From assembly GCF_003434305.1 (NCBI RefSeq), contig NZ_QKKX01000035.1, positions 1 through 64,000 of the forward strand: a stretch of DNA of 64,000 bases, written 5' to 3'. This document shows positions 42,950 to 51,235 of this stretch, in pieces. Both the position numbers and the translations under genes were made by a program. The notes below the pieces were generated by a model. The model ran no database searches, was not told where the DNA came from, and saw only the letters and a list, made by a program, of their open reading frames with translations. The first letter of the stretch is position 1. Every line of letters begins with the position of its first letter. The stretch comes from Micromonospora sp. MW-13. Its GTDB lineage: Bacteria; Actinomycetota; Actinomycetes; Mycobacteriales; Micromonosporaceae.

Positions 42950-43908
42950 ACTTCCTCCTCCAGCAGCCGGTCCCAGTCAGCGAGGAAACGGTCCAGGCCG
43001 TAACGGTCCCGGGCGGCCCGCCGGGCCGCCGTGCCCGCGCGGCGGGCGGCCGACGGGTCGTCGAGGAGCCGGCGGGTCGCCGCCAGCAGGTCGTCGACCC
43101 GGGTGGAGAGCGCGCCGGCCTCCGGCGGCACCGCCACCACCGCCTCGGTGGTGGCCAGCGTGACGACCGGCATGCCGATGGCCATCGCCTCGATCAGGCT
43201 GAGCCCGAGCGAGGTCCACCGGCACAGGTGCAGGTAGGCCCGCCGCCGGGCCAGTTCGGCGTGCATCCGGTCCTGCGGCACGTCGTCGTGGCTGGCGACC
43301 CGGTCGGCGGGCAGCCCCAGCCGGTCGGCGAGCCCGGCGACCCCCATGCCGAAGACGTCCAGCGGGGCGAGGGCGGCGAACCGGGGCAGCAGGTCGGTGC
43401 CGGTGACCCGCCAGCGGCGTACCGGCTCGTTGATGACGACGGCGAGCCGGTCGAGTTCGCCGGTCCACTCGACGTTCGGGGCGACGATGCCGTGCTCGAC
43501 GACGGTGCTGCGGGTGCCGCCGTTGTCCCAGAAGAGCTGGTTGAATCCGGTTACGTGGACGAGCAGCAGGTCGTCGCGGTCGGCCATCGGGTGACGGCTG
43601 TTGGGCACGTCCCCCTTGGGGGTGTTGTGCTCGACGTAGACCGCCGGCACGTCCCGGCCGACCCGGCGGCCGAGCCACTCGGAGGCCAGGTCGAACTCCT
43701 CGGGGCGCTGGAGGATCACCACGTCCACCTCGGCCCCGCGCAGCTCGGCCGGGGTGACCTCGACGGCCCCGTCGGGCCACGGGTAGGTGCGGGCCCGGCC
43801 GAGGCCGTAGGGGCCCCGGTCGGGGGTGACCGGCACCAGGTAGCGGTGCCTGCCGTGCACGAAGGACGTGGCCCAGGAGCCGTGCACGTGCCAGACCAGG
43901 ATGTTCAT
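42934..43908 (-). CDS. GT-B glycosyltransferase, divergent
   Basis: 324 residues. Start MNILVWHVHGSWATSFVHGRH then VVILQRPEEFDLASEWLGR and VYVEHNTPKGDVPNSRHPM are conserved in a poorly studied actinobacterial glycosyltransferase group. C-terminal LCRWTSLGLSLIEAMAIGMPVVTLATTE is a GT4-type donor motif. ATGA overlap (43905-43908) with the GmhB-GT9 stop. No membrane helix; works at the cytoplasmic face. Confidence 0.85.
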   Translation of the reverse strand: MNILVWHVHGSWATSFVHGRHRYLVPVTPDRGPYGLGRARTYPWPDGAVEVTPAELRGAEVDVVILQRPEEFDLASEWLGRRVGRDVPAVYVEHNTPKGDVPNSRHPMADRDDLLLVHVTGFNQLFWDNGGTRSTVVEHGIVAPNVEWTGELDRLAVVINEPVRRWRVTGTDLLPRFAALAPLDVFGMGVAGLADRLGLPADRVASHDDVPQDRMHAELARRRAYLHLCRWTSLGLSLIEAMAIGMPVVTLATTEAVVAVPPEAGALSTRVDDLLAATRRLLDDPSAARRAGTAARRAARDRYGLDRFLADWDRLLEEEVCASR

Positions 43909-45620
43909 CGGCCGCTCCCGCCACCGGCCGGCACGGCGACCGCCGGCGGCCCACCGGCGCCGGCCGCACCGCCGGCACCGGCCGTGACGTCCGCACCCGC
44001 CGTGGCGTCGGCGCGGGCGGCCCCCGTGGTGGGCACGCCGAGGAGCCGGACCGCGGCGAGGACCGCGGCGGGGTCGACCCCGGCGAGGCAGGGGTGCCCG
44101 GCGACCGGGCAGCCCGCCGAGCGGGTGTCGCGGCAGGGCGCGTCGGCGTCGCCGAGGCGGACGGTCGGCACCCGGTAGGGCCCCCACTGCCCGAACGGAA
44201 CGGTGGGGGCGAACAGGCTGACCACGGGGGTGCCGAGCGCGGCGGCGAGGTGGGCGGGGCCGGTGTTGCCGACGACGAGGGCGCCGGCGCCGGCGATGAT
44301 CCCGGCCAGCTCGGCGAGTCCGGTGCGTCCCCCGAGGTCGGTGCCGCCGGCGGCGGCGACCCGGGCGGTCAGTTCCCGTTCGCCGGGCCCGCCGGTGACC
44401 ACCACCCGGTGACCGGCGCCGGCGAGCACCCGGACGATCCGGGCGGCCAGCTCCGCCGGGCAGGCCCGGGCCGAGGCCGACGAGCCGGGGTGCACGACCA
44501 CGTACCCGGGCGGGCCGAGCCGCGACGGCGCGGCCGGCACCGCGTCCCGGCGCAGGCGCAGTCGGGGTTCGTCGTCGGCGGGCAGGGCGTGGCCGGCGGC
44601 GGCGGCCAACGACAGGGCCCGCTCCGGCTCCGGCGCTCCCACCGGGACGCGGTGGCGCACGTCCAGCAGGCTGCCCGGGTAGTCGTCGCTGATCGCGGCG
44701 ATCCGGGGCACCCCGGCCAGCCGCAGCAACAACGCCAGCGGCAGCGGCGACTGGTGGAAACTGGTGAAGATCACCGCCTCGTCGGCCCCCACCGCCGCCA
44801 GCCGCCGCACCAGCCGCCGGGTCCGCTCCGGATCCACCCCGGCCGGCTTCGGATCGATCCACTCCAGGGGCCACTCGACGATCTCGTCCACCCCCGGCAA
44901 CAACCCCGCCGCCGCCCGGCCCCGCGGCCCGCACAACAGCACCACCCGCTCCGCGTGCGCCGCCACCGCCCGGATCCCCGGCCCGGTCACCAGCACGTCC
45001 CCCGCCGAGTCCGAGCGCACCACCAACACCGTCCCCGCCGTGCGCGGCACGGCCGCGACGACGGCGGCCTGCCGGCGCAGGATCTCCTCCACCGCGGCCG
45101 GCAGCGTCGGGGCGGTGTGCGGGGCGGCGGCGACCTCCTCGGCCCGGGTCACCGGCGTCGGCACCAACACCCCGGACGCGCCCGCCGCGAGGGCGGCGGT
45201 CATGTCCCGGCCGATGTCCCCCACCACCACGCAGCGTCCCGGCGTCGTGCCCAGGTCGGCGGCGGCGGCGCGCACCAGCCCCGCCGCCGGCTTACGGCAC
45301 CCGCACCCCGCCCCGTCGTCGTGCGGGCACACCCGCCAGGTGTCGAAGGGGCCGAGCAGCTCCTCGATCCGCGCGTGCACCCGGCCCAGTTGTCCGGCGG
45401 TGAAGCAGCCCCGCGCCAGGCCCGACTGGTTCGTCACCACCCCCAGCCGCAGCCCCGCCGCCCGCAACCGGTCAAGGGCCTCCCGCGCCCCCGGCATCGG
45501 CCGCACCTTCTCCGGATCCCCGTTGTACGGCACGTCCTCGACCAGGGTCCCGTCCCGGTCGAGCAGCACCGCGTCGAACAGGACGCCGCCGGACCGGCCC
45601 CGGCCAGCACCCGGGTCCAC
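43905..45620 (-). CDS. Fused heptose 1,7-bisphosphate phosphatase and GT9 heptosyltransferase
   Basis: 571 residues if started at GTG 45620. N-terminal HAD-IIIA domain (about 15-185): DRDGT (Asp21, Asp23), VVTNQSGLARG, the zinc loop CPHDDGAGCGCRKP (Cys98, His100, Cys106, Cys108) and VVVGDIGRDMTAALAAG identify GmhB. C-terminal GT9 domain (about 194-530): VLVVRSDSAGDVLVTGPGI, VVVHPGSSASARACP, VVVTGGPGEREL and VVGNTGPAHLAAALGTPVVSLFAPT. The final 30 residues are Ala/Gly/Pro-rich. Domain separation is clear and the frame is uninterrupted, so the fusion looks genuine. The start is uncertain because the frame stays open to 45785. Confidence 0.9.
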   Translation of the reverse strand: MDPGAGRGRSGGVLFDAVLLDRDGTLVEDVPYNGDPEKVRPMPGAREALDRLRAAGLRLGVVTNQSGLARGCFTAGQLGRVHARIEELLGPFDTWRVCPHDDGAGCGCRKPAAGLVRAAAADLGTTPGRCVVVGDIGRDMTAALAAGASGVLVPTPVTRAEEVAAAPHTAPTLPAAVEEILRRQAAVVAAVPRTAGTVLVVRSDSAGDVLVTGPGIRAVAAHAERVVLLCGPRGRAAAGLLPGVDEIVEWPLEWIDPKPAGVDPERTRRLVRRLAAVGADEAVIFTSFHQSPLPLALLLRLAGVPRIAAISDDYPGSLLDVRHRVPVGAPEPERALSLAAAAGHALPADDEPRLRLRRDAVPAAPSRLGPPGYVVVHPGSSASARACPAELAARIVRVLAGAGHRVVVTGGPGERELTARVAAAGGTDLGGRTGLAELAGIIAGAGALVVGNTGPAHLAAALGTPVVSLFAPTVPFGQWGPYRVPTVRLGDADAPCRDTRSAGCPVAGHPCLAGVDPAAVLAAVRLLGVPTTGAARADATAGADVTAGAGGAAGAGGPPAVAVPAGGGSGR

Positions 45621-45823
45621 CCGGGCTGACCTGCGCCGATCCGGCTCCAACTGGTCCCGTCGCACGGGCGGCGGGTTCCCTGCGCCCTGAGGAGTAAACG
45701 TCGTCCCCGGGCGCGGTAGCGCCGCTCGTGCGACGGACCAGCCCTCGCGCCGCCCTCCGGGCCGGCGGCCGTCGCGGGCGCTCACCTTCGGCGGCGGGCC
45801 GGACGCGACGGGACGTCCGTCGG

Positions 45824-45854
45824 CTCCGGTGCGGCGATACCCGCCGCACCGGAG
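45824..45854. promoter_or_regulatory. 12-bp inverted repeat in the heptose/SRPBCC divergent region
   Basis: CTCCGGTGCGGC and complement (45824-45835, 45843-45854), 7-nt loop. Lies upstream of both the leftward operon and the rightward SRPBCC gene. Confidence 0.45.
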
Positions 45855-45856
45855 AA

Positions 45857-45879
45857 GCTAACCCGCTCGGGTCGTTAGC
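45857..45879. promoter_or_regulatory. GCTAAC/GTTAGC palindrome in the divergent region
   Basis: GCTAACCCG facing CGGGT-C-GTTAGC, two nt after the preceding repeat. Size fits a repressor operator; it lies 29 nt before GTG 45908. Confidence 0.45.
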
Positions 45880-45907
45880 CCACCTCGGACCCGGGTACGG
45901 CAGGGCG

Positions 45908-46354
45908 GTGGCGACTGTGGATGAAGTGATCGAGGCACCCCCGCAGCAGGTCTTCGACGTCCTCGCGGACGGCTGGACGTACAGCGACTGGGTGGTGGGC
46001 ACGGTGCACGTGCGCGACGTCGACGACGCCTGGCCCCGGGTCGGCGCCCGGCTGCACCACAAGGCCGGGCCCTGGCCGTTCTCCCTCCAGGACACCTCGA
46101 CCGTGCTGGCCTGCGAGCCGCCCCGCAGGCTGGTGCTCCGGGCCGGGCTGTGGCCGGCCGGCGAGGCGACCGTGGTGTTCACCCTCGAACCGGCCGGCGA
46201 GAACGCCACCCTGGTCCGCATCGGCGAGGACTTCGCCGCCGGCCCGCTGCGCTGGGTCCGGAACAAGCTCAACGACCTGGTGCTGCACCAGCGCAACCGG
46301 GAGACGCTGCGCCGGCTCGCCGACATCGCGACCCGGCAGAAGGCGGGCCGGTGA
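45908..46354 (+). CDS. SRPBCC (START/polyketide cyclase-like) protein
   Basis: 148 residues. Starts VATVDEVIEAPPQQVFDVLADGWTYSDWVVGT, the N-terminal strand-helix of SRPBCC proteins, and ends with the long C-terminal helix RWVRNKLNDLVLHQRNRETLRRLADIA. Binds a hydrophobic ligand in the family; ligand here unknown. GTG 45908 chosen; GTG 45917 possible. Often found near phytoene-desaturase-like oxidoreductases, as here. Confidence 0.85.
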   Translation: MATVDEVIEAPPQQVFDVLADGWTYSDWVVGTVHVRDVDDAWPRVGARLHHKAGPWPFSLQDTSTVLACEPPRRLVLRAGLWPAGEATVVFTLEPAGENATLVRIGEDFAAGPLRWVRNKLNDLVLHQRNRETLRRLADIATRQKAGR

Positions 46355-46567
46355 CGGGGCGGGGAGGCGGGCCGGTGACCTGCCGTGACGAGCGCCGGGG
46401 TCGGCCGGGCGTACGCCGAGCGGGGCGCCCGGCCGAGGGCTGATCGCCCGGGGACGTCACTGCCGGGCCGGCGAACACACCACGTCATTCGTACCGGACG
46501 GGGAGCCTTTACGACACGCGACGGGCAACTGGCTACCCTCTCTGGTGAACCTGTCGGCAAACCGAGG

Positions 46568-47344
46568 ATGTCCGTCATGATCGAACCCGTGCAGTTGCCC
46601 GAGCCGTGGCGGGACGCGCGCCTGACCGTCGTGGTCCCCACCTACAACGAGGCGGGCAACCTGCCGGTGCTGGTCGAGCGGCTCCTCGCGCTGCCGCTGC
46701 CGGGCCTGACGGTGCTGGTCGCCGACGACAACTCGCCGGACGGCACCGGCGAGGTGGCCGACAAGCTGGCCCTCGAACACCCCGACCGGGTGCGGGTGGT
46801 GCACCGGGCCGGCAAGGAAGGGCTCGGCCGGGCGTACGTCGACGGGATCACCCGGGCGCTCGACGGGGGCGCCGAGTACGTGGCGCAGATGGACGCCGAC
46901 CTGTCCCACCCGCCGGAGGCGCTGCCCGGCATGCTCGGGGCGCTGCTGTCCACCCGGGCGGGCGTGGTCATCGGCTCCCGCTACGTCCCCGGCGGCCAGC
47001 TCGACGAGGCGTGGCCGCTGTACCGCCGGGCGCTCAGCGGCTGGGCCAACCTCTACGTGCACACGCTGCTGCGGGTGCGCATCCGGGACCTCACGGCGGG
47101 TTTCAAGATCTGGCAGGCCGACGCGCTGCGGGACATCGGCCTGGACCGGGTGCAGTCGAACGGCTACAGCTTCCAGGTGGAGATGCACTACCTGGCCACG
47201 AAGCTCGGCCACACCATCCTGGAGGTGCCGATCCGCTTCGAGGAGCGCCGCGACGGCGACTCGAAGATGACCACCGCCACCAAGATCGAGAGCGCGCTGA
47301 TGCCGTTCAAGCTGCGCACCCGGCACCGCAACATCGAGCGCTGA
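46568..47344 (+). CDS. Polyprenol monophosphomannose synthase
   Basis: 258 residues, GT2 family, DPM1/Ppm1 catalytic type without an N-acyltransferase extension. TVVVPTYNEAGNLP, VADDNSPDGTGEVAD, QMDADLSHPPE (metal-binding DXD), IGSRYVPGG and RDLTAGFKIWQADALRDIGLDRVQSNGYSFQVEM (split) are typical. Makes polyprenyl-phosphate mannose from GDP-mannose, donor for extracellular mannosylation of lipoglycans and proteins. ATG 46568 or 46577. Confidence 0.93.
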   Translation: MSVMIEPVQLPEPWRDARLTVVVPTYNEAGNLPVLVERLLALPLPGLTVLVADDNSPDGTGEVADKLALEHPDRVRVVHRAGKEGLGRAYVDGITRALDGGAEYVAQMDADLSHPPEALPGMLGALLSTRAGVVIGSRYVPGGQLDEAWPLYRRALSGWANLYVHTLLRVRIRDLTAGFKIWQADALRDIGLDRVQSNGYSFQVEMHYLATKLGHTILEVPIRFEERRDGDSKMTTATKIESALMPFKLRTRHRNIER

Positions 47345-47352
47345 CCGCCCGC

Positions 47353-47379
47353 GGCCCGGGCGCCCGACGCGCCCGGGCC
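47353..47379. terminator. Hairpin between convergent genes
   Basis: 11-bp perfect arms GGCCCGGGCGC/GCGCCCGGGCC with a 5-nt loop, 8 nt after the mannosyltransferase stop. Confidence 0.65.
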
Positions 47380-47421
47380 CGCCCCGCCGCGTCGCCCGGT
47401 CGACCGCGCTCGACGACGGGC

Positions 47422-47477
47422 CGGCGGGCTCAGCGGCGGGTCGGCGGGCGGGACCGGCAGGTCGGCGGGCTCAGCGG
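47422..47477. repeat. 15-bp direct repeat spanning a stop codon
   Basis: CGGCGGGCTCAGCGG at 47422-47436 and 47463-47477. The second copy contains the stop codon of the oxidoreductase; the first lies downstream, as if the gene end had been partly duplicated. Confidence 0.8.
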
Positions 47478-49075
47478 TAGACCGCCCGGTGGGCCGCGCC
47501 GATCACCCCGGCGTAGAGCCCGCCGGTGACCGCCCGGTCGCGGGCCAGCGCCGCCCGGGCCGCGTTCGCGCCCGGCGCGCCGTGCACCCCGCCGCCCGGG
47601 TGGGCCGAGGAACTGGCCAGGTACAGCCGGTCGACCGGGGTGTCCGCGCGACCCAGGCCGGGGATCGGCCGCAGGAAGAGCTGCTGGTACGCCGCGGCGG
47701 TGCCGCCGCCCAGCGCCCCGCCGACCAGGCTCGAGTCGCCCCGCTCCAGGTCGGCCGGGCCGGCGACGTGCCGCCCGACGATCCGGGCCCGGAAGCCGGG
47801 GGCCGCCGCCTCCAGCACCTGCTCCATCCGGTCGACGTGCGCGGCGACGTCCTCGGCCCGCCAGTTCCGCCGGAACGGCAGGTGGGTGTACGACCAGAGC
47901 GACTCGGTCCCGGCCGGCGAGTGGCTCGGGTCGGCGACGCTCATCTGCCCGGTCAGCAGGAACGGGTCCCGGGGGAGCTCGCCCCGGGCCAGTTCGGCGG
48001 CGTAGCCGGTCAGACCGTCGAGGTCGGCGCCGAGGTGCACCGTGCCGGCGGCGGCCACCGCCGGGTTGGCCCACGGCACCGGCCCGGACAGCGCCCAGTC
48101 GACCTTCAGGGTGGAGCCGTCCCACCGGAAGTGCGCGAGGTCCGCCACCAGCCGGGGCGGCAGCGTCGCCGGCCCGACCAGGTCCAGGTAGAGCGCGGGG
48201 GCGGGGACGTCGGCCAGCACCGCGCGGCGGGCCCGCCAGGCGGTGCCGCCGACGGTGCGTACCCCCATCGCCCGGCCCCGGGCGGTGAGCACCCGGTCCA
48301 CCCGGGCGGCGTAGAGGATCCGCCCGCCCCGGGCGGTGAGCCGGTCCACCAGCGCGTCGGTGATCCGCTGCGACCCGCCGACCGGCACCGGCCAGCCGAC
48401 CTGCTGGCCGAGCATGGCCAGCAGCCAGCCGTACACGCCGGAGCCGGCCTCCTCCGGCGCCAGGTCGGTGTGCAGGGCACAGCCGGCCAGCAGCAGGGTG
48501 CCGCCCTCGCCGTCGAACAACTCCTCGCCCAGCCTGCGCACCGGCACGACGAGGCGGCGGGCCAGCCGCAGCGCCCCGCCCACCCTGAGCCGGCGCAGCA
48601 GGGCGAGCCCGCCGCGCACGGGCGGGAACGGGGTGGTGACGGACTCCAGCATCGGCCCGGCGACGTCCAGCCAGTCGGCGTACGCCCGGCGCCAGCGCTC
48701 GCCGTCGGCGGGGGCGAACGCAGCCAGCGAGGCCGCCGTGGCGTCGAGGTCCCGGTTCAGCACCGCCGCCCGGCCGTCGGGCAGCAGGTGGGCCAGCACG
48801 TCGGGGGCGTGGGTCCAGCTCAGGCCGTGCCGGTCCAGGTCCAGCCCGGCCAGCACCGGGGAGGCGTACCCGAGGGGGTAGAAGGCGCTGTACAGGTCGC
48901 TGAGATAGCCGGGCGCGGTCACCTCGGCCGAGCGCACCGCCCCGCCGGGCGCGCCGGTCGCCTCCAGCACCAGCACGTCCCAGCCCGCGTCGGCCAGCAG
49001 GTTGGCAGCCACCAGGCCGTTGTGGCCCGCGCCGACCACCACGGCGTCCGCCGTCTGCACCCCGGTCGAGATCAT
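47471..49075 (-). CDS. Phytoene-desaturase-like NAD(P)/FAD oxidoreductase
   Basis: 534 residues. FAD-binding AVVVGAGHNGLVAANLLADAGWDV (starting about residue 11) followed by VLEATGAPGGAVRSAE, the carotenoid desaturase/amine oxidase dinucleotide fold; C-terminal RLYLASSSAHPGGGVHGAPGANAARAAL closes the FAD site. Family includes phytoene desaturases and RETSAT-like enzymes; no crt synthase is adjacent, so substrate is open. ATG 49075. Confidence 0.92.
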   Translation of the reverse strand: MISTGVQTADAVVVGAGHNGLVAANLLADAGWDVLVLEATGAPGGAVRSAEVTAPGYLSDLYSAFYPLGYASPVLAGLDLDRHGLSWTHAPDVLAHLLPDGRAAVLNRDLDATAASLAAFAPADGERWRRAYADWLDVAGPMLESVTTPFPPVRGGLALLRRLRVGGALRLARRLVVPVRRLGEELFDGEGGTLLLAGCALHTDLAPEEAGSGVYGWLLAMLGQQVGWPVPVGGSQRITDALVDRLTARGGRILYAARVDRVLTARGRAMGVRTVGGTAWRARRAVLADVPAPALYLDLVGPATLPPRLVADLAHFRWDGSTLKVDWALSGPVPWANPAVAAAGTVHLGADLDGLTGYAAELARGELPRDPFLLTGQMSVADPSHSPAGTESLWSYTHLPFRRNWRAEDVAAHVDRMEQVLEAAAPGFRARIVGRHVAGPADLERGDSSLVGGALGGGTAAAYQQLFLRPIPGLGRADTPVDRLYLASSSAHPGGGVHGAPGANAARAALARDRAVTGGLYAGVIGAAHRAVYR

Positions 49076-49147
49076 CCGATCCGGCTACCCGGCCGGTTAC
49101 CGGGTAAAACGCGTTTGCGCCGGGGGGACCGGGGCATCCACCGCCGC

Positions 49148-50581
49148 ATGTACACGGTTTCGCAGCTCATAGGTGGAGTGTGGGGCGCGGGCGGCGCGGG
49201 CGGCGAGTTGGTCGTCCACGATCCGGCCGACGGCTCGCCGGTCAGCACCGTGCCGGTGGCGACGGCGGACGAGGTCGGCAAGGCGGTGGAGGCCGCGCGG
49301 GGCGTGGCGGCCGAGTGGGCGGCGACCGCTCCGGCCGAGCGGGCGGCGGCCCTGCACCGGGCCGCGGACGCGGTCGAGGCCGCGACGGACGAGCTGGCCG
49401 CGGCGGTCACCGCCGAGATGGGCAAGCCCCTGACGGACGCCCGGGGCGGCGTCGAGGCGGGTGTCGGCACCCTGCGCCAGTACGCGGAGCTGGGCCCGGT
49501 GCGCGGCGGGCGGACCCTGCTCGGCGGCGGGCAGGCGATCGACTTCATGACGCCGCAGCCGCGCGGGGTGGTCGCCGCGCTCACGCCGTGGAACGACCCC
49601 GTGGCAGTCTCCTGCGGGCTGCTCGGCGCGGCCCTGGTGACCGGCAACGTGGTGCTGCACAAGCCGAGCGAGCGGACCCCGGCGACCGGGTGGCTGCTGG
49701 CCCGGGCGCTGGACGGCGCACTGCCGCCCGGGGTGCTGTCGCTGCTCACCGGGGGTGGCGAGGTCGGTGCGGCGCTGGCCGCGAGCGACGTGGACGTGGT
49801 GGCGCACGTCGGGTCCAGCGTCACCGGCCGGTCGATCGCCGCGGCGGCGGCCCGGACCGGGGCGAAAGCGCTGCTGGAGAACGGCGGCAGCGACCCGCTG
49901 GTCGTCGACGCCGGCGTCGACCCGGTCTGGGCGGCGGAGCAGGCGGCGCTGGGTGCGTTCGCCAACGCCGGGCAGATCTGCGTCGCGGTGGAGCGGATCT
50001 ACGTGCACCGCGACGTCGCCGAGGACTTCGTCGACGCCCTGGTGCGGCGGGCCGAGGCGCTGCGGGCGGGTGCCGGCCGGGACCCGGGGACCGAACTCGG
50101 GCCGCTGGTCGACCGGCGGCACCGGGACCACGTGCACGGGCAGGTGACGGCGGCGGTGGCCGACGGGGCGCGGGTCCGCGCCGGCGGCACGCTGCCGGAC
50201 GGGCCGGGGGCGTTCTACCCGGCGACCGTGGTCACGGACTGCCGGCACGACATGACCCTGGTCCGCGAGGAGACGTTCGGCCCGGTCGCCCCGGTGGTCG
50301 TGGTGGACTCGTTCAGCGAGGCGCTGCGGTGCGCCGCCGACTCGCCGTACGGGCTGGCCGCCACGGTCCTCACCGGGTCGATGAGCCACGCCCAGCGGGC
50401 CTGGCGGGAACTCCCGGTCGGCACCGTCAAGGTCAACGCCGTCTTCGGCGGCGCTCCGGGCGGCGCCGCCCAGCCACGCCGCGCCAGCGGCCGGGGCTAC
50501 GGCTACGGCCCGGAACTCCTAGACGAGTTCACCGCCACCAAGGCGGTCCACATCCAGGCCCCCGGCAGCGGGCACTGGTGA
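49148..50581 (+). CDS. NAD-dependent aldehyde dehydrogenase
   Basis: 477 residues. Catalytic Cys278 (NAGQICVAVE) and general base Glu244 (LLENGG) are present; cofactor region ALTPWNDPVAVSCGLLGAALVTGN, with PWNDP for the usual PWNFP, and C-terminal EETFGPVAPVVVV. Belongs to the succinate-semialdehyde/aldehyde dehydrogenase superfamily. ATG 49148, 72 bp from the divergent oxidoreductase start. Substrate not predictable. Confidence 0.93.
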   Translation: MYTVSQLIGGVWGAGGAGGELVVHDPADGSPVSTVPVATADEVGKAVEAARGVAAEWAATAPAERAAALHRAADAVEAATDELAAAVTAEMGKPLTDARGGVEAGVGTLRQYAELGPVRGGRTLLGGGQAIDFMTPQPRGVVAALTPWNDPVAVSCGLLGAALVTGNVVLHKPSERTPATGWLLARALDGALPPGVLSLLTGGGEVGAALAASDVDVVAHVGSSVTGRSIAAAAARTGAKALLENGGSDPLVVDAGVDPVWAAEQAALGAFANAGQICVAVERIYVHRDVAEDFVDALVRRAEALRAGAGRDPGTELGPLVDRRHRDHVHGQVTAAVADGARVRAGGTLPDGPGAFYPATVVTDCRHDMTLVREETFGPVAPVVVVDSFSEALRCAADSPYGLAATVLTGSMSHAQRAWRELPVGTVKVNAVFGGAPGGAAQPRRASGRGYGYGPELLDEFTATKAVHIQAPGSGHW

Positions 50582-50590
50582 CCCCTCCCG

Positions 50591-50660
50591 CGATCATGGA
50601 GTCGTGCCGGGTGGTTCGGCCGCTTCGCGGCTTCCGTACCCCGGCACGACTCCATGATCG
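50591..50660. repeat. 21-bp perfect inverted repeat with GATCATGGAGTCGTG core
   Basis: Arms 50591-50611 and 50640-50660, loop 28 nt that itself holds GCCGC/GCGGC. Lies between convergent stops (50581, 50670). Begins CGATCA like the 27619 element begins TGATCA, suggesting a dispersed intergenic hairpin family. Confidence 0.75.
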
Positions 50661-50669
50661 ACGGATCGG

Positions 50670-51071
50670 TCAGTCGCCGCGGGCCCGGCGGGTCTGCCGG
50701 TCGTTGGCCTTCTCGATGGCCCTGACCAGTTCGGGCTTGGTCATTCGGGACCGGCCCGGGACGTCCAGTTTGCGGGCCACCGTCATCAGGTGGTCCTTGG
50801 TGGCGTTGGCGTCCACCCCGCCCGCCGTGGGGGCCCGTCGCTCCGGGCCGCCACCGGCCGCCTGGCGGTCGCTGGGCCCCTTGCGACCCTTGGGCTCCCA
50901 GTGGTCGCCCACCTTCTCGAACCTGTGTTTCACGGCGGCGAAGGCGGTACGGTGCGCCCGTTCCCCCTCGCCGTACGTCTCCACCGCCGAGTCGTGCGTC
51001 TTCTCCCAGGTGCGCTGCGCCTTGTCCGGGGAGCGCCGCAGCGTGCTGGGCAGTACCTCGCGCCCGGGCAT
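50670..51071 (-). CDS. ChaB family protein with Rho_N-like tail
   Basis: 133 residues. N-terminal ChaB domain (LPSTLRRSPDKAQRTWEKTHDSAVETYGEGERAHRTAFAAVKHRF, continuous helical repeat) and a C-terminal Rho_N/SAP-type segment LMTVARKLDVPGRSRMTKPELVRAIEKAN that may bind nucleic acid. GGAGGAGG precedes ATG 51071. ChaB is linked to cation transport regulation in E. coli; the fused tail suggests another role here. Confidence 0.88.
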   Translation of the reverse strand: MPGREVLPSTLRRSPDKAQRTWEKTHDSAVETYGEGERAHRTAFAAVKHRFEKVGDHWEPKGRKGPSDRQAAGGGPERRAPTAGGVDANATKDHLMTVARKLDVPGRSRMTKPELVRAIEKANDRQTRRARGD

Positions 51072-51235
51072 GTCGTCCTCCTCCGCGTCGACGGGATCGC
51101 TGACTCCCACCGTTCCCCCGGGCCGCACCGCCAAACCGGGCGCCGGGTTTGGCGATTTCCGGCTCCGGGTACCGGCTGGGCCAGGCGAGCGACGGGTGGG
51201 CGGATCACCCGGGCCGCCGGGCGCAGGGGGCGGTC

